Assembly (NCBI RefSeq): GCF_030655415.1
Contig: NZ_JAURVN010000002.1
Location: 124,001 to 188,000 of the forward strand
Source of the DNA: Herminiimonas sp.
Lineage (GTDB): Bacteria; Pseudomonadota; Gammaproteobacteria; Burkholderiales; Burkholderiaceae
DNA length: 64,000 bases
Reading direction: 5' to 3'
Positions 16,570 to 24,775 of this stretch are shown one piece after another; the stretch's first letter is position 1; each line of letters opens with the position of its first letter. The notes under the pieces were generated by a model that saw only the letters and a program-made list of their open reading frames with translations, made no database searches and had not been told where the DNA came from. The translations under genes were made by a program, and so were the position numbers.

Positions 16570-16794
16570 ATGTCTACCCGACGCAAGTTTTTTATTGCAC
16601 TGAATGTCATTGCCGTCTGCGTTGCATCACTGTCGTACGCCGTGCATCGCTACACCCTCGCGCAAATGCCAGCCTCACTGCCTGCAGTTGAAATGCAACT
16701 GCTTCCGATCCAGAACCTGGCTGATGCGCGTCATTCTGCATGTGCTCCGTCATGTGTGATCACGAGCCGTGCTGCGCTCGGCATAGCAAATTGA
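16570..16794 (+). CDS. Small membrane-anchored protein with HxxCxxxC motif
   Basis: 74 residues; I do not recognise a family. A ribosome-binding site AGGAG lies 7 bases before the ATG at 16570. Residues 7-26 form one membrane helix or signal anchor, and the C-terminal part contains RHSACAPSCVITS (His55, Cys58, Cys62). It lies between the DUF2946 gene and the TonB receptor on the same strand. Its size, anchor and Cys/His motif would fit an accessory metal-binding protein of this cluster. The call as a real gene rests on the ribosome-binding site and position. Confidence 0.5.
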   Translation: MSTRRKFFIALNVIAVCVASLSYAVHRYTLAQMPASLPAVEMQLLPIQNLADARHSACAPSCVITSRAALGIAN

Positions 16795-16992
16795 AGCAGC
16801 GCTGAGACCTGCATGAGACACCAGCGTTATCGCCCCGCCTAACGATGTACGGCGAGCGTTAAATATATTTATTCAGAAAAGAAAACAGACATGTCTTCAC
16901 CAAGATTCTCACAACACACAATAGTGCTTTTAGTGGCAGATCGTTGCGAATCCTATCGCGTTATTCGCATTAGTCCTCACGACTTCACACGC

Positions 16993-19173
16993 ATGGCAGA
17001 TTCTTTTAAACCGGCAAGGACAGCGCTTTTGCTGGCATTACTGTTTTCTGCAACGGCTATGCCTATGCGTCAGGTTCACGCACAATCGACAACCGAGGCG
17101 ACGCTCCCCGCTGTTGAGGTAATTGCACCCTCGGCAAACGGCACAATCAATCTGGATACTCCCGCTACATCAATGAGTCGTCTTGGCCTGACACCACGCG
17201 AAACGCCAGCAACTGTCACCGTAGTAGACCGTGCCACCATAGATGCACGTGGCGCAGAAGATACGCAGGAGATTCTTAAATCCATTCCCGGCGTTACCGC
17301 ACATAACGCGCCGGGCAACATCACCGTTCGCTATCGTGGTTTTAGTGGCGGCTCTGTCAGCCAGTTGTATAACGGCATCGATTTGAATTACACAATCGCG
17401 AACAGAGCAGTCGATAGCTGGATTTATGATCGCGTCGAAGCCATCGGTGGACCATCCAGCTTTTTATATGGTGCAGGTGCCGTCGGTGGTTCGATCAACT
17501 ACATTACAAAGATCGCTCAACGTGACGATATTTCCGAAGGACGCCTACGTTTAGGAAGCGAGGGCTTGAAGGAGGCATCGATCGGATTGAATCGTCGCAT
17601 TGCCGGCGATGACTCAGGCACTCCATCGCATTACGTACGCATCGATTTGAATGACCATCATTCTGATAGCTGGACAGATGGCACCAAAACACATTCCACC
17701 CAATTAGCAACTTCATTACTGTCTGATTTCGGACGAGGCCTTACTCATACTCTAGCGTATGAGTATCAGAACGATACTGTTGATCGTCCTTACTGGGGTA
17801 CACCGTTGCTTAATCCAATTACTGGCACCTTGCGGGTAGATGAAGGCACGCGCTTCAAAAACTATAACAGTGCTGATGGCATCTATGAGCAGCGTGTGCA
17901 ATGGCTGCGTTCAATCACTGATTTGCAGGTCAATGATGCTCTGCATTTCAAGAATACTTTTTACGCATATGATGCTCAGCGTGATTATCGCAACGTCGAA
18001 AGTTACAGGTTTAACGCAAGCAACACGGCGGTGATTCGCTCGGGGGCTTTACTGCAGCGACATGAACAAGACGTGGTCGGCAATCGAATTGACGGCACAT
18101 ATAAAGGAGAAATCGCGGGGCATCGCAGCGACTGGTCCTTCGGTTTGGATATGGCATTAAATAAGCAGACTCGCTATCCAAAAAGTTTACCCGCTACAGT
18201 GAGCACCGTTGATCCCTACAACTTTGTGACGGAAAATTTCTTTAATGTGCCGGGTATGACGCCAGGTTTCGTACCTAGCATGAGCAACAAGATAACAACT
18301 ACTGCGCTATATGTAGAAAACCACACCGCACTGCTACCAGCGTTGAATCTCGTAACAGCATTGCGTCATGAACGTATTGACTTGAACCTGATCAATCGTG
18401 GCGCGGTAACCGCAAGTAGTCCAGCCAGTTATGAACGCAGCTACAACCCGACAACCGGCCGTGTGGGGTTGGTCTGGGATGTCGCTCCTGGTGCGATGAC
18501 CTATGTGCAGTATGCGACGGCAGCCGATCCACCAGCGGGCTCGCTTGCGACAGCGTCTTTTGCGAACGCCATTACCAATACTGAACTCACAACGGGGCGT
18601 CAGTTAGAGGTCGGCACCAAGCTGGATTTCTGGCAAGGAAAAGGAAATGCGACTGCAGCAATCTACAGTATCAATCGCAAGAACATTGCGAGCCAAGACC
18701 CCAACAATAGTGCGTTGACAGTACTGGTGGGAGAACAAAGTGCCAAGGGTATTGATCTGTCAGTTGGCTTGCAAGCCACACGTCAGTGGGCTATACGCGG
18801 TGACTTTACCTATGTCGATGCACAGTATGAGGATTTGAGACAAGGCGGTGTTTCGCTCGCAGGTAAAACACCAACCAACATACCGGCAACTGTAGCAAAT
18901 CTGTGGACCTCATATGCTATTACGCAGGCTCTGCAAGCCAATATCGGCATTCGCCGTGTCGGCAAGGTTTATGCTGATGCCGCCAATACAATGGTTTGGC
19001 CGAGTTATACATTGATTGATTTAGGAATGGGCTATCAGATCAATCGCAACGTCTCGCTGATAGGCCGTATCCGCAATGTCACCGATAAGCTCTACGCCGC
19101 CAACGTCAGTGCTACTTCGGCCTATCTCGGTGCGCCACGTACCGCAGATGTGACGCTGCGTATCAACTTCTAA
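16993..19173 (+). CDS. TonB-dependent siderophore/metal receptor
   Basis: The product is 726 residues from the ATG at 16993, which gives a proper signal peptide (ARTALLLALLFSATAMPMRQVHAQ). The frame is open to 16891, but those residues are not signal-like. The plug domain follows (LTPRETPATVTVVDRATIDARGAEDTQEILKSIPGV, VRYRGFSGG, VEAIGGPSSFLYGAGAVGGSINYITK). The beta-barrel ends in a terminal Phe (RTADVTLRINF), as expected for outer-membrane insertion. It imports a chelate using TonB energy. The PepSY protein starts 12 bp downstream, so the two are one transcription unit. Siderophore and copper are both possible ligands; the DUF2946 neighbour favours a metal such as copper. No Fur box was found upstream. 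Confidence 0.9.
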   Translation: MADSFKPARTALLLALLFSATAMPMRQVHAQSTTEATLPAVEVIAPSANGTINLDTPATSMSRLGLTPRETPATVTVVDRATIDARGAEDTQEILKSIPGVTAHNAPGNITVRYRGFSGGSVSQLYNGIDLNYTIANRAVDSWIYDRVEAIGGPSSFLYGAGAVGGSINYITKIAQRDDISEGRLRLGSEGLKEASIGLNRRIAGDDSGTPSHYVRIDLNDHHSDSWTDGTKTHSTQLATSLLSDFGRGLTHTLAYEYQNDTVDRPYWGTPLLNPITGTLRVDEGTRFKNYNSADGIYEQRVQWLRSITDLQVNDALHFKNTFYAYDAQRDYRNVESYRFNASNTAVIRSGALLQRHEQDVVGNRIDGTYKGEIAGHRSDWSFGLDMALNKQTRYPKSLPATVSTVDPYNFVTENFFNVPGMTPGFVPSMSNKITTTALYVENHTALLPALNLVTALRHERIDLNLINRGAVTASSPASYERSYNPTTGRVGLVWDVAPGAMTYVQYATAADPPAGSLATASFANAITNTELTTGRQLEVGTKLDFWQGKGNATAAIYSINRKNIASQDPNNSALTVLVGEQSAKGIDLSVGLQATRQWAIRGDFTYVDAQYEDLRQGGVSLAGKTPTNIPATVANLWTSYAITQALQANIGIRRVGKVYADAANTMVWPSYTLIDLGMGYQINRNVSLIGRIRNVTDKLYAANVSATSAYLGAPRTADVTLRINF

Positions 19174-19185
19174 TCGGAAAAACTG

Positions 19186-20718
19186 ATGCGCATCCGCTTT
19201 AAACGTTATTTGTTCTTAACACATAGGTGGCTAGGAATTGTTGCCTGCGTCTTCTTTGCGATGTGGTTTATCTCGGGTGTGGTCATGATGTATATCGGCT
19301 ATCCCAAACTCACGGAACGGGAACGCCTGCAACACTTGCCAGCACTTGATGCTCAGCTCAATCTGCTTTCGCCGAAGCAGGCACTTGATGCTGCAGACAT
19401 CACGGGTCCGTTGACTGAACTGCGGCTGGCGAATGCGAGTGGTGGCAAGCCGGTTTATCTCGTCATTCCGAAGAGTACGAATCACGATGCGTCTGGACAT
19501 AAGCGAACGCCTCCCGGCAAAGGTACGGTGGTCATCGATGCACAAAGCGGCGAGCGCTTGCGCAGTGTGGATGTTCCGCACGCGCTTGCCAGTGCTGCTG
19601 CATATGCAGGTAATGGCATACCTGTCACTTATCTCGACAGCGTGGATGAAGATGCATTTACCCATTCGCGCGGATTGGATGCGCACCGTCCTTTGCATCG
19701 TATTCAACTTGCTGACGAAGAGGGAACGCAGATTTATGTTTCTGGCGCAACAGGCGAAGTCGTGCGCGACGCAACTAGTACCGAACGTGTATGGAATTAT
19801 GCGGGCGCATGGATACACTGGCTTTATCCGTTTCGCGGCAACTTTTTCGATCCCTACCAAGCGGATATCGTCATCTGGTTGTCCGTCCTCGGTACGGTAG
19901 CTGCAGTAGCTGGGACAATTGTCGGCATTATGCGTTGGCGATTTTCCAAGCCTTATCGTAGTGGCTCGCGCTCACCCTATCATGTTGGAGTCATGCGTTG
20001 GCATCACATCACAGGCTTGCTGTTTGCGTTGATCACGATCACGTGGATCTTCAGCGGCCTGATGTCGATGAACCCTTGGCGCATATTTAACAGCGGCGCA
20101 CCGCCATTGCAAACCGAGTTGATGCAGGGAGGAGCGCTGACTATTTCCGCACAAGATGCCGCGCCTAAAACTTTGCTAGCTGCGGTTAATCGCCCGATTA
20201 GTGAGTTACGCTGGACTCAGACGCTTGCACAAACCACGGTGCAAGCGTATGGCGCAGCAGGCACACCTACACTTCTAAATAGTCAGACAGCACAGCCGCG
20301 GGTTATCGATCCCGACGCACTACTAGCCAGTGCCAGAGAACTGTTACCTGAGCCAGTAGCAAGTGTCGAGCAGCTCAATCAATACGATCTTTATTACTAC
20401 GCACGCGACCCACACACGATGGGTGGCGGCAGCGAGAAGCCCTTACCTATATTAAGGGTGATTTTTGATGATCCGCACGCTACCTGGGTACACATTGATT
20501 TGCATACGGGCACCGTACTTGGCAAGATCGATAGCCATCGACGTACGAGTCGCTGGCTCTTTGCGATGCTGCACAGCTGGGACTGGTTGCCTCTGCTGGA
20601 GCGTCGTCCACTGTGGGACATGCTGCTGATTCTATTAAGTTTAGGAGGCGCTGCACTCAGCATTACTGGCGTCATTATTGGATGGCGCAGATTAGGGAAA
20701 AAACTGAGAGCCGTTTAA
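19186..20718 (+). CDS. PepSY-associated transmembrane protein (putative inner-membrane reductase of imported chelates)
   Basis: The product is 510 residues. The N-terminus reads YLFLTHRWLGIVACVFFAMWFISGVVMMYIGYP, the classic PepSY_TM start with a His before the first helix. Further helices lie near residues 225-245, 272-295 and 465-490, the latter followed by a basic end. Conserved histidines near helix ends (THRW, MRWHHITG, MLHSWDW) could ligate heme, as in siderophore reductases such as FoxB. It is located 12 bp after the TonB receptor stop, a common pairing. I infer that it reduces the imported metal chelate at the inner membrane; no direct proof is in the sequence. Confidence 0.85.
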   Translation: MRIRFKRYLFLTHRWLGIVACVFFAMWFISGVVMMYIGYPKLTERERLQHLPALDAQLNLLSPKQALDAADITGPLTELRLANASGGKPVYLVIPKSTNHDASGHKRTPPGKGTVVIDAQSGERLRSVDVPHALASAAAYAGNGIPVTYLDSVDEDAFTHSRGLDAHRPLHRIQLADEEGTQIYVSGATGEVVRDATSTERVWNYAGAWIHWLYPFRGNFFDPYQADIVIWLSVLGTVAAVAGTIVGIMRWRFSKPYRSGSRSPYHVGVMRWHHITGLLFALITITWIFSGLMSMNPWRIFNSGAPPLQTELMQGGALTISAQDAAPKTLLAAVNRPISELRWTQTLAQTTVQAYGAAGTPTLLNSQTAQPRVIDPDALLASARELLPEPVASVEQLNQYDLYYYARDPHTMGGGSEKPLPILRVIFDDPHATWVHIDLHTGTVLGKIDSHRRTSRWLFAMLHSWDWLPLLERRPLWDMLLILLSLGGAALSITGVIIGWRRLGKKLRAV

Positions 20719-20876
20719 AAAGCCATACAAATACACCGCAAGTGAAGTGCGCATTCCATACGTGTGAATTTTGCAGAAAACAATCGAGCAGTAATACTTG
20801 ATGCCTAGAAATAAGCGAATGTTACTATTCTGAAACTGCATGCAAATAGCATCGTAGTAACAGAGGCGGAAAGCTT

Positions 20877-21704
20877 ATGACGATAGTCACGGTATTCAAC
20901 CAGAAGGGCGGCGTGGGCAAAACCACGACTGCTCTGAATCTCGCGGCGGCGTTAATGCGGCGCGGATGTTTACCCTACGGCATCGATCTGGATCCGCAAG
21001 CGCATTTAAGCTCCATCGCCAACGTCGTCGCCAGTTCTGGCGACGATACGATACTCAGTTTATTCCAACGCAATCGCCCCTTACGCGAGTTGGTGCGTAT
21101 CTCACCGAATAACGACATCCGCATTATTCCCGCACATCTTGAACTTTCGAAAGTCGATACGCTATTCGGTAAAGGCTATGACGTCGTCAATATGCTCAAC
21201 GCACATTTGCGTGGAGAGAAATTGAATGACGAGCTAACGCCGATCATGATTGATTGCTGTCCATTGATCGGAGTCTTGTCTTTGAATGCGATCTTCGCGT
21301 GCGACTGCATGATCGTGCCGGTATCGGCCGATCATCTATCGGCAAAAGGCGCGATGCAAATCGATAAAACTTTGAGAGCACTGGAACCGGTATTGAAGCG
21401 TCGCATCGACAGACGTTATCTGCTGACGCGTTTTGATGGGCGCCGCAAGATGGCGTGGGAAGTACGCAAGATGCTGGAAGATAAATTTGGCGCGGATGTC
21501 TGTCGCACGCACATCTCGGAAAATGTCAGCTTGGCGGAGAGCCCGGCGTATAACAAAACTATTTTCGAGCACGCGCCAAACAGCCGCGGCGCGCAAGACT
21601 ACGACAGTCTGCTCGATGAGTTACTAGCCGACGGCTTTATCAAAATCAAAGAAACAGAAGAATCCGAATTAGCGCGAGATGAGGGACAGAATGTCGTCAA
21701 CTGA
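20877..21704 (+). CDS. Orphan ParA/MinD family ATPase
   Basis: The product is 275 residues. It starts MTIVTVFNQKGGVGKTTTALNLAAAL, the deviant Walker A motif with the signature lysine of ParA ATPases, then IDLDPQAHLSS (Walker A') and IMIDCCPLIGVLSLNAI (Walker B). The N-terminus has no helix-turn-helix, so it is a short type Ib/III-like ParA. There is no parB, no centromere-like repeat and no replication gene nearby, so plasmid or chromosome partition is unlikely; family members without ParB often position other cargo. The last 36 bp overlap the convergent small gene at 21669-21878. Confidence 0.88.
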   Translation: MTIVTVFNQKGGVGKTTTALNLAAALMRRGCLPYGIDLDPQAHLSSIANVVASSGDDTILSLFQRNRPLRELVRISPNNDIRIIPAHLELSKVDTLFGKGYDVVNMLNAHLRGEKLNDELTPIMIDCCPLIGVLSLNAIFACDCMIVPVSADHLSAKGAMQIDKTLRALEPVLKRRIDRRYLLTRFDGRRKMAWEVRKMLEDKFGADVCRTHISENVSLAESPAYNKTIFEHAPNSRGAQDYDSLLDELLADGFIKIKETEESELARDEGQNVVN

Positions 21705-21878
21705 GTGAGCAATTCCTGGGCGCATTACCTGGCCCTTGATATCACAACGCAATACTTCGCAATGTCTATACATCTGTTTTAATTTGCGTTCGGCATCTGC
21801 GCGATCCATCCCACCGATCACGATGCTTTCTATTTTTTGGCCTTCGCGCGTCTTCACTGAAAAATCAAATTTCAACAT
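21669..21878 (-). CDS. Small conserved-looking protein of unknown function
   Basis: 69 residues, soluble and charged; not assigned to a known domain. It begins MLKFDFSVKTREGQKIESIVIGGMDRADAERKLKQMY, which reads as a beta-alpha fold, and ends with two possible Cys (HCEVLRCDI). A GAGAGG ribosome-binding site lies at good distance before the ATG at 21878. The 3' end overlaps the parA 3' end by 36 bp, tail to tail. Coding quality and ribosome-binding site support a real gene. Confidence 0.6.
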   Translation of the reverse strand: MLKFDFSVKTREGQKIESIVIGGMDRADAERKLKQMYRHCEVLRCDIKGQVMRPGIAHSVDDILSLISR

Positions 21879-22213
21879 GAATACCTCTCACAGAATCGAG
21901 TAGTCCGCATTACTCCTCCTAGAATGTAGCAAACACCAATATGGTGCAAGACTTTCATTGTCTGGATGTAACGTTTCTTTATAAAAAAACACCATTTTTG
22001 TCATATAAAGCGCGTATCAGCGTGCAAAATGTATGAAATTCGTCACATTTCGCACTTTCCCGCCCGCATTGACAACAAATTAATGCCAACCGTAGCTTTA
22101 AGGCAAGATCCAGGCCAATCGTGTAATTCATACAAATTTGATTCAGGACTTCACGCAACCATTCTGTCGATGTAGAGTCACAAAAGGTCATCCCACTTTT
22201 CAAAGGATTTCTC
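21879..22213. other. Intergenic region between the small gene and the DUF6139 gene
   Basis: 335 bp, AT-rich. TTGACA occurs at 22069-22074 but without a good -10 at 16-18 bp. The minus-strand frame 21979-22221 has no recognisable family or ribosome-binding site and is not called. Confidence 0.5.
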
Positions 22214-22444
22214 ATGCGCATAGATATTTATAGAAGAGCAGAGCACGCTGGCCACTTTTCTTATCTGGCTGTCCCTGAAGGCAACATGATTCCAGAAGAA
22301 GTCGTCAACACTGACTGGGAGCCGACAGATCGCGCAGTCGATCTGGATGACGGTGCAACGCATCTGGCAGATTTTGCGATCGATCAACCAATGGCACAAA
22401 TCGAAGCCAAGGGATATGCCATCACCAGCGTCAAAGATCTATAG
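22214..22444 (+). CDS. DUF6139 family protein
   Basis: 76 residues, small and acidic, without membrane segment. The sequence MRIDIYRRAEHAGHFSYLAVPEGNMIPEEVVNTDWEP recalls the DUF6139 family of Burkholderiales, which has no known function. AAAGGA precedes the ATG at 22214. It is followed by a terminator and seems to be a single-gene unit. The family label is from memory and should be read as probable. Confidence 0.65.
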   Translation: MRIDIYRRAEHAGHFSYLAVPEGNMIPEEVVNTDWEPTDRAVDLDDGATHLADFAIDQPMAQIEAKGYAITSVKDL

Positions 22445-22469
22445 ATCAACGCACTAGTATTCTTATCTA

Positions 22470-22508
22470 AACCGGCTCTAGCTCACTGCATGTGAGCGGC
22501 CGGGTTTT
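22470..22508 (+). terminator. Intrinsic terminator after the DUF6139 gene
   Basis: A two-part stem: AACCGGC with GCCGG(G)TT outside and GCTCAC with GTGAGC inside, followed by TTTT. One bulged G in the outer stem. Confidence 0.7.
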
Positions 22509-22531
22509 ATCCTTCTTTGGTGATCAACTAT

Positions 22532-23707
22532 ATGCACGCATCCTCCACGACTAATGCGTCCGTTCGCATGCGCATCGGCAACAGCATCGTTTTGACGCTT
22601 GCCTGCGCAACGATCATTTCTGCATCCGCACAAGACGCCAGCAAAGCAAACGGCATACGCACCGAAGTCATCGCACAAAATCTTGATCATCCGTGGGCGG
22701 TCGCATTCATCGATAGCAAACGCATGCTCGTCACAGAACGCTCCGGCAATCTGCGCATGGTGCAAGCAGGCTCAGCACCGTCAGCACCAATTACCGGCCT
22801 ACCTAAAATTGAAGCCGACGGTCAGGGCGGCTTGCTGGATGTGATTACCGATAGCAAATTCGCCAGCAATCGCACCATCTACTTTTGTTATAGCGAAGAA
22901 GCCAATGCAAAAACCGGCGGCAATGGCAATTCAACCGCACTCGCATCCGCACGTTTATCTGATGACAGCAAACGACTGGAACAAGTAAAAGTATTGTTCA
23001 GCCAGCAGCCTAAATTCAATAGCCGCGCGCACTTCGGTTGCCGCATTGTTGAAAATACCGACGGCACTTTATTCCTGAGCTTGGGCGATCGCTTCAGTCG
23101 CATGCAAGATGCGCAAACCCTGAACACGCATCACGGAAAAATCATCCGCATCAACAAAGACGGTTCTATCCCTGCGAACAATCCGTATGTCGGCAAGGCC
23201 GGCGCATTGCCAGAGATATGGAGCATCGGCCATCGCAACGTCCAAGGCGCAACGCTTGGCCCTGATGGACAACTATGGACGCATGAACATGGGCCGCAAG
23301 GTGGCGATGAAATCAATAAGGAGCAAGCCGGCAAGAATTACGGCTGGCCAGTCATCACTTACGGTGAAAATTATGGCGGCGGAAAAATAGGCGAAGGCCA
23401 AACTTCAAAAACTGGCATGGAGCAACCGCTGCATCAATGGACGCCATCGATTGCACCTTCAGGCATGGCATTTCTGCGCAGCGATAAATATGGCAAGGCA
23501 TGGCAGGGGAATTTATTCGTCGGTTCGCTCAAATTCCGTTATCTGGCGCGACTGGAAATCAAGGATAGCAAGGTCGTACGCGAGGAGCGCTTGTTGCCGG
23601 ATATCGAACAACGCATACGCGATGTGCGAGAAGGGCCGGACGGCTTGTTATACGTATTAACGGATGAAGGACGCGGGCAGCTATTGCGTTTGCTGCCCGC
23701 GCAGTAG
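22532..23707 (+). CDS. PQQ-dependent soluble aldose sugar dehydrogenase (YliI/GdhB-like)
   Basis: The product is about 391 residues. After a signal peptide (SIVLTLACATIISASAQ) comes the six-bladed beta-propeller fold of the soluble glucose/aldose dehydrogenases: LDHPWAVAFIDSKRMLVTERSGNLR, GGLLDVITDSKFASNRTIYFCYSE, then SLGDRFSRMQDAQTLNTHHGKIIRIN and WSIGHRNVQGATLGPDGQLWTHEHGPQGGDEIN. The last segment carries the PQQ- and calcium-site residues. It oxidises aldoses in the periplasm with PQQ as cofactor. No pqq biosynthesis genes are in the window. The start is uncertain: ATG at 22532 or 22568; neither has a strong ribosome-binding site. Confidence 0.9.
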   Translation: MHASSTTNASVRMRIGNSIVLTLACATIISASAQDASKANGIRTEVIAQNLDHPWAVAFIDSKRMLVTERSGNLRMVQAGSAPSAPITGLPKIEADGQGGLLDVITDSKFASNRTIYFCYSEEANAKTGGNGNSTALASARLSDDSKRLEQVKVLFSQQPKFNSRAHFGCRIVENTDGTLFLSLGDRFSRMQDAQTLNTHHGKIIRINKDGSIPANNPYVGKAGALPEIWSIGHRNVQGATLGPDGQLWTHEHGPQGGDEINKEQAGKNYGWPVITYGENYGGGKIGEGQTSKTGMEQPLHQWTPSIAPSGMAFLRSDKYGKAWQGNLFVGSLKFRYLARLEIKDSKVVREERLLPDIEQRIRDVREGPDGLLYVLTDEGRGQLLRLLPAQ

Positions 23708-23714
23708 AGTACGA

Positions 23715-24608
23715 TCAGGCCGTTTCTGAAATCGTGTTCAGGCTAGTCGCACTATTCGCGATAGTTTGATCGAACTGACCATAAGTCTGCGTCAGTTGCG
23801 CAACGATTTTCAGCACGGCTTGCATGCTGTTTTGCGCATCACTTTCTGATGTTTCAGTAGTCGGATGGCTCGCCTGATATGTGACGAGTTCTTGCAAGCT
23901 GACCGTACCGTCTTTATTCGCGTCAGCGGCTTCGTAAGAAGTGCTATCCGAATCAGATGATTCATCACCGGAACCAGATGGACGCGCACCACCTGCCGGT
24001 TTCGCTGACCCAGCCGCCGCACTTGCATCGACGCCACCAACCGCACCGTCAGCTTGCTGTTCTGGTCCACCCATTTGCTGCAGGCCAGTACTCAGCTCAG
24101 CTTTGGTAATCTTGTTATCGCCATCCGCATCCAGCGTTTTGAAAAGCTGTTCGACCTTTTCTGTATTCGCTGCCTTATCGCTTGAATTGACATCGAAGGC
24201 TGCCTGCAATTCTTCCTTGTCGATATAACCTTGATTTTTTGTATCAAGGCTGGCGAAAATATCATCGGTCGAAGGCGGTGCTGGTGGCTGTTGACCACCG
24301 CTAGCGCGCGCTACACGTGAGCTGTCGAATTGCGCATCCAGCGCATCGGACAACTGCTTGACCCCATCGGTTAATTCTTGTTTGGTGATCTTGCCATCTT
24401 GATCGGAATCGATCTGGCTAAAAAGCTGGTCCACATCAGATGCAGAATCCGCAGCGTTACCGCCCAGTGCGGATTGCAGACTGGCTTTGTCGATATAGCC
24501 CTTGTTGCTGGTGTCCACCTTGGCGAACAAGTCGCTCGCTATTTTTGTCGCATCGGGACGTTGTACTGTCCATGCACTGTTGCCGCTGCCTACGCCACTA
24601 ATTGCCAT
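23715..24608 (-). CDS. EF-hand calcium-binding protein with five EF-hand loops (XopAW-like)
   Basis: The product is 297 residues, acidic, with no clear signal peptide. Five EF-hand loops are visible. Those at 67-78 (DSDQDGKITKQE), 160-171 (DADGDNKITKAE) and 229-240 (DANKDGTVSLQE) keep the ligand positions. Those at 32-43 and 122-133 (DTSNKGYIDKAS, DTKNQGYIDKEE) have lost ligands at positions 3 and 5. The first two pairs are an internal duplication. Between hands 4 and 5 lies a low-complexity Gly/Ala/Ser linker. The layout resembles proteins annotated as XopAW-family calcium-binding effectors, but no type III secretion gene is nearby. A calcium sensor or buffer is the cautious reading. Confidence 0.82.
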   Translation of the reverse strand: MAISGVGSGNSAWTVQRPDATKIASDLFAKVDTSNKGYIDKASLQSALGGNAADSASDVDQLFSQIDSDQDGKITKQELTDGVKQLSDALDAQFDSSRVARASGGQQPPAPPSTDDIFASLDTKNQGYIDKEELQAAFDVNSSDKAANTEKVEQLFKTLDADGDNKITKAELSTGLQQMGGPEQQADGAVGGVDASAAAGSAKPAGGARPSGSGDESSDSDSTSYEAADANKDGTVSLQELVTYQASHPTTETSESDAQNSMQAVLKIVAQLTQTYGQFDQTIANSATSLNTISETA

Positions 24609-24701
24609 GTTATTCCCCTTTGATTGACGCCGGCAGAGACACCAATTCCCATGCTGACGAACTGAGCATGTCAGGTCTATGTATCCATCGCATGTGCGGT
24701 T

Positions 24702-24719
24702 TGTATCAAGTTTGATACA
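24702..24719. promoter_or_regulatory. Palindrome upstream of the EF-hand gene (candidate operator)
   Basis: TGTATCAA and TTGATACA form an 18-bp inverted repeat with a 2-bp centre. It lies 94 bp upstream of the EF-hand start and overlaps a possible -35 (TTGATA on the minus strand). A regulator site is likely, the regulator unknown. Confidence 0.45.
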
Positions 24720-24775
24720 TTCGGCAAATCAAGCACAAAACGGAAAAATACTGAGCGCTCTTCTGAGCCTAACCC

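Noticed and set aside
21979..22221. Minus-strand 80-codon frame before the DUF6139 gene
   Set aside because: No ribosome-binding site and overlap with the DUF6139 start; composition not protein-like.
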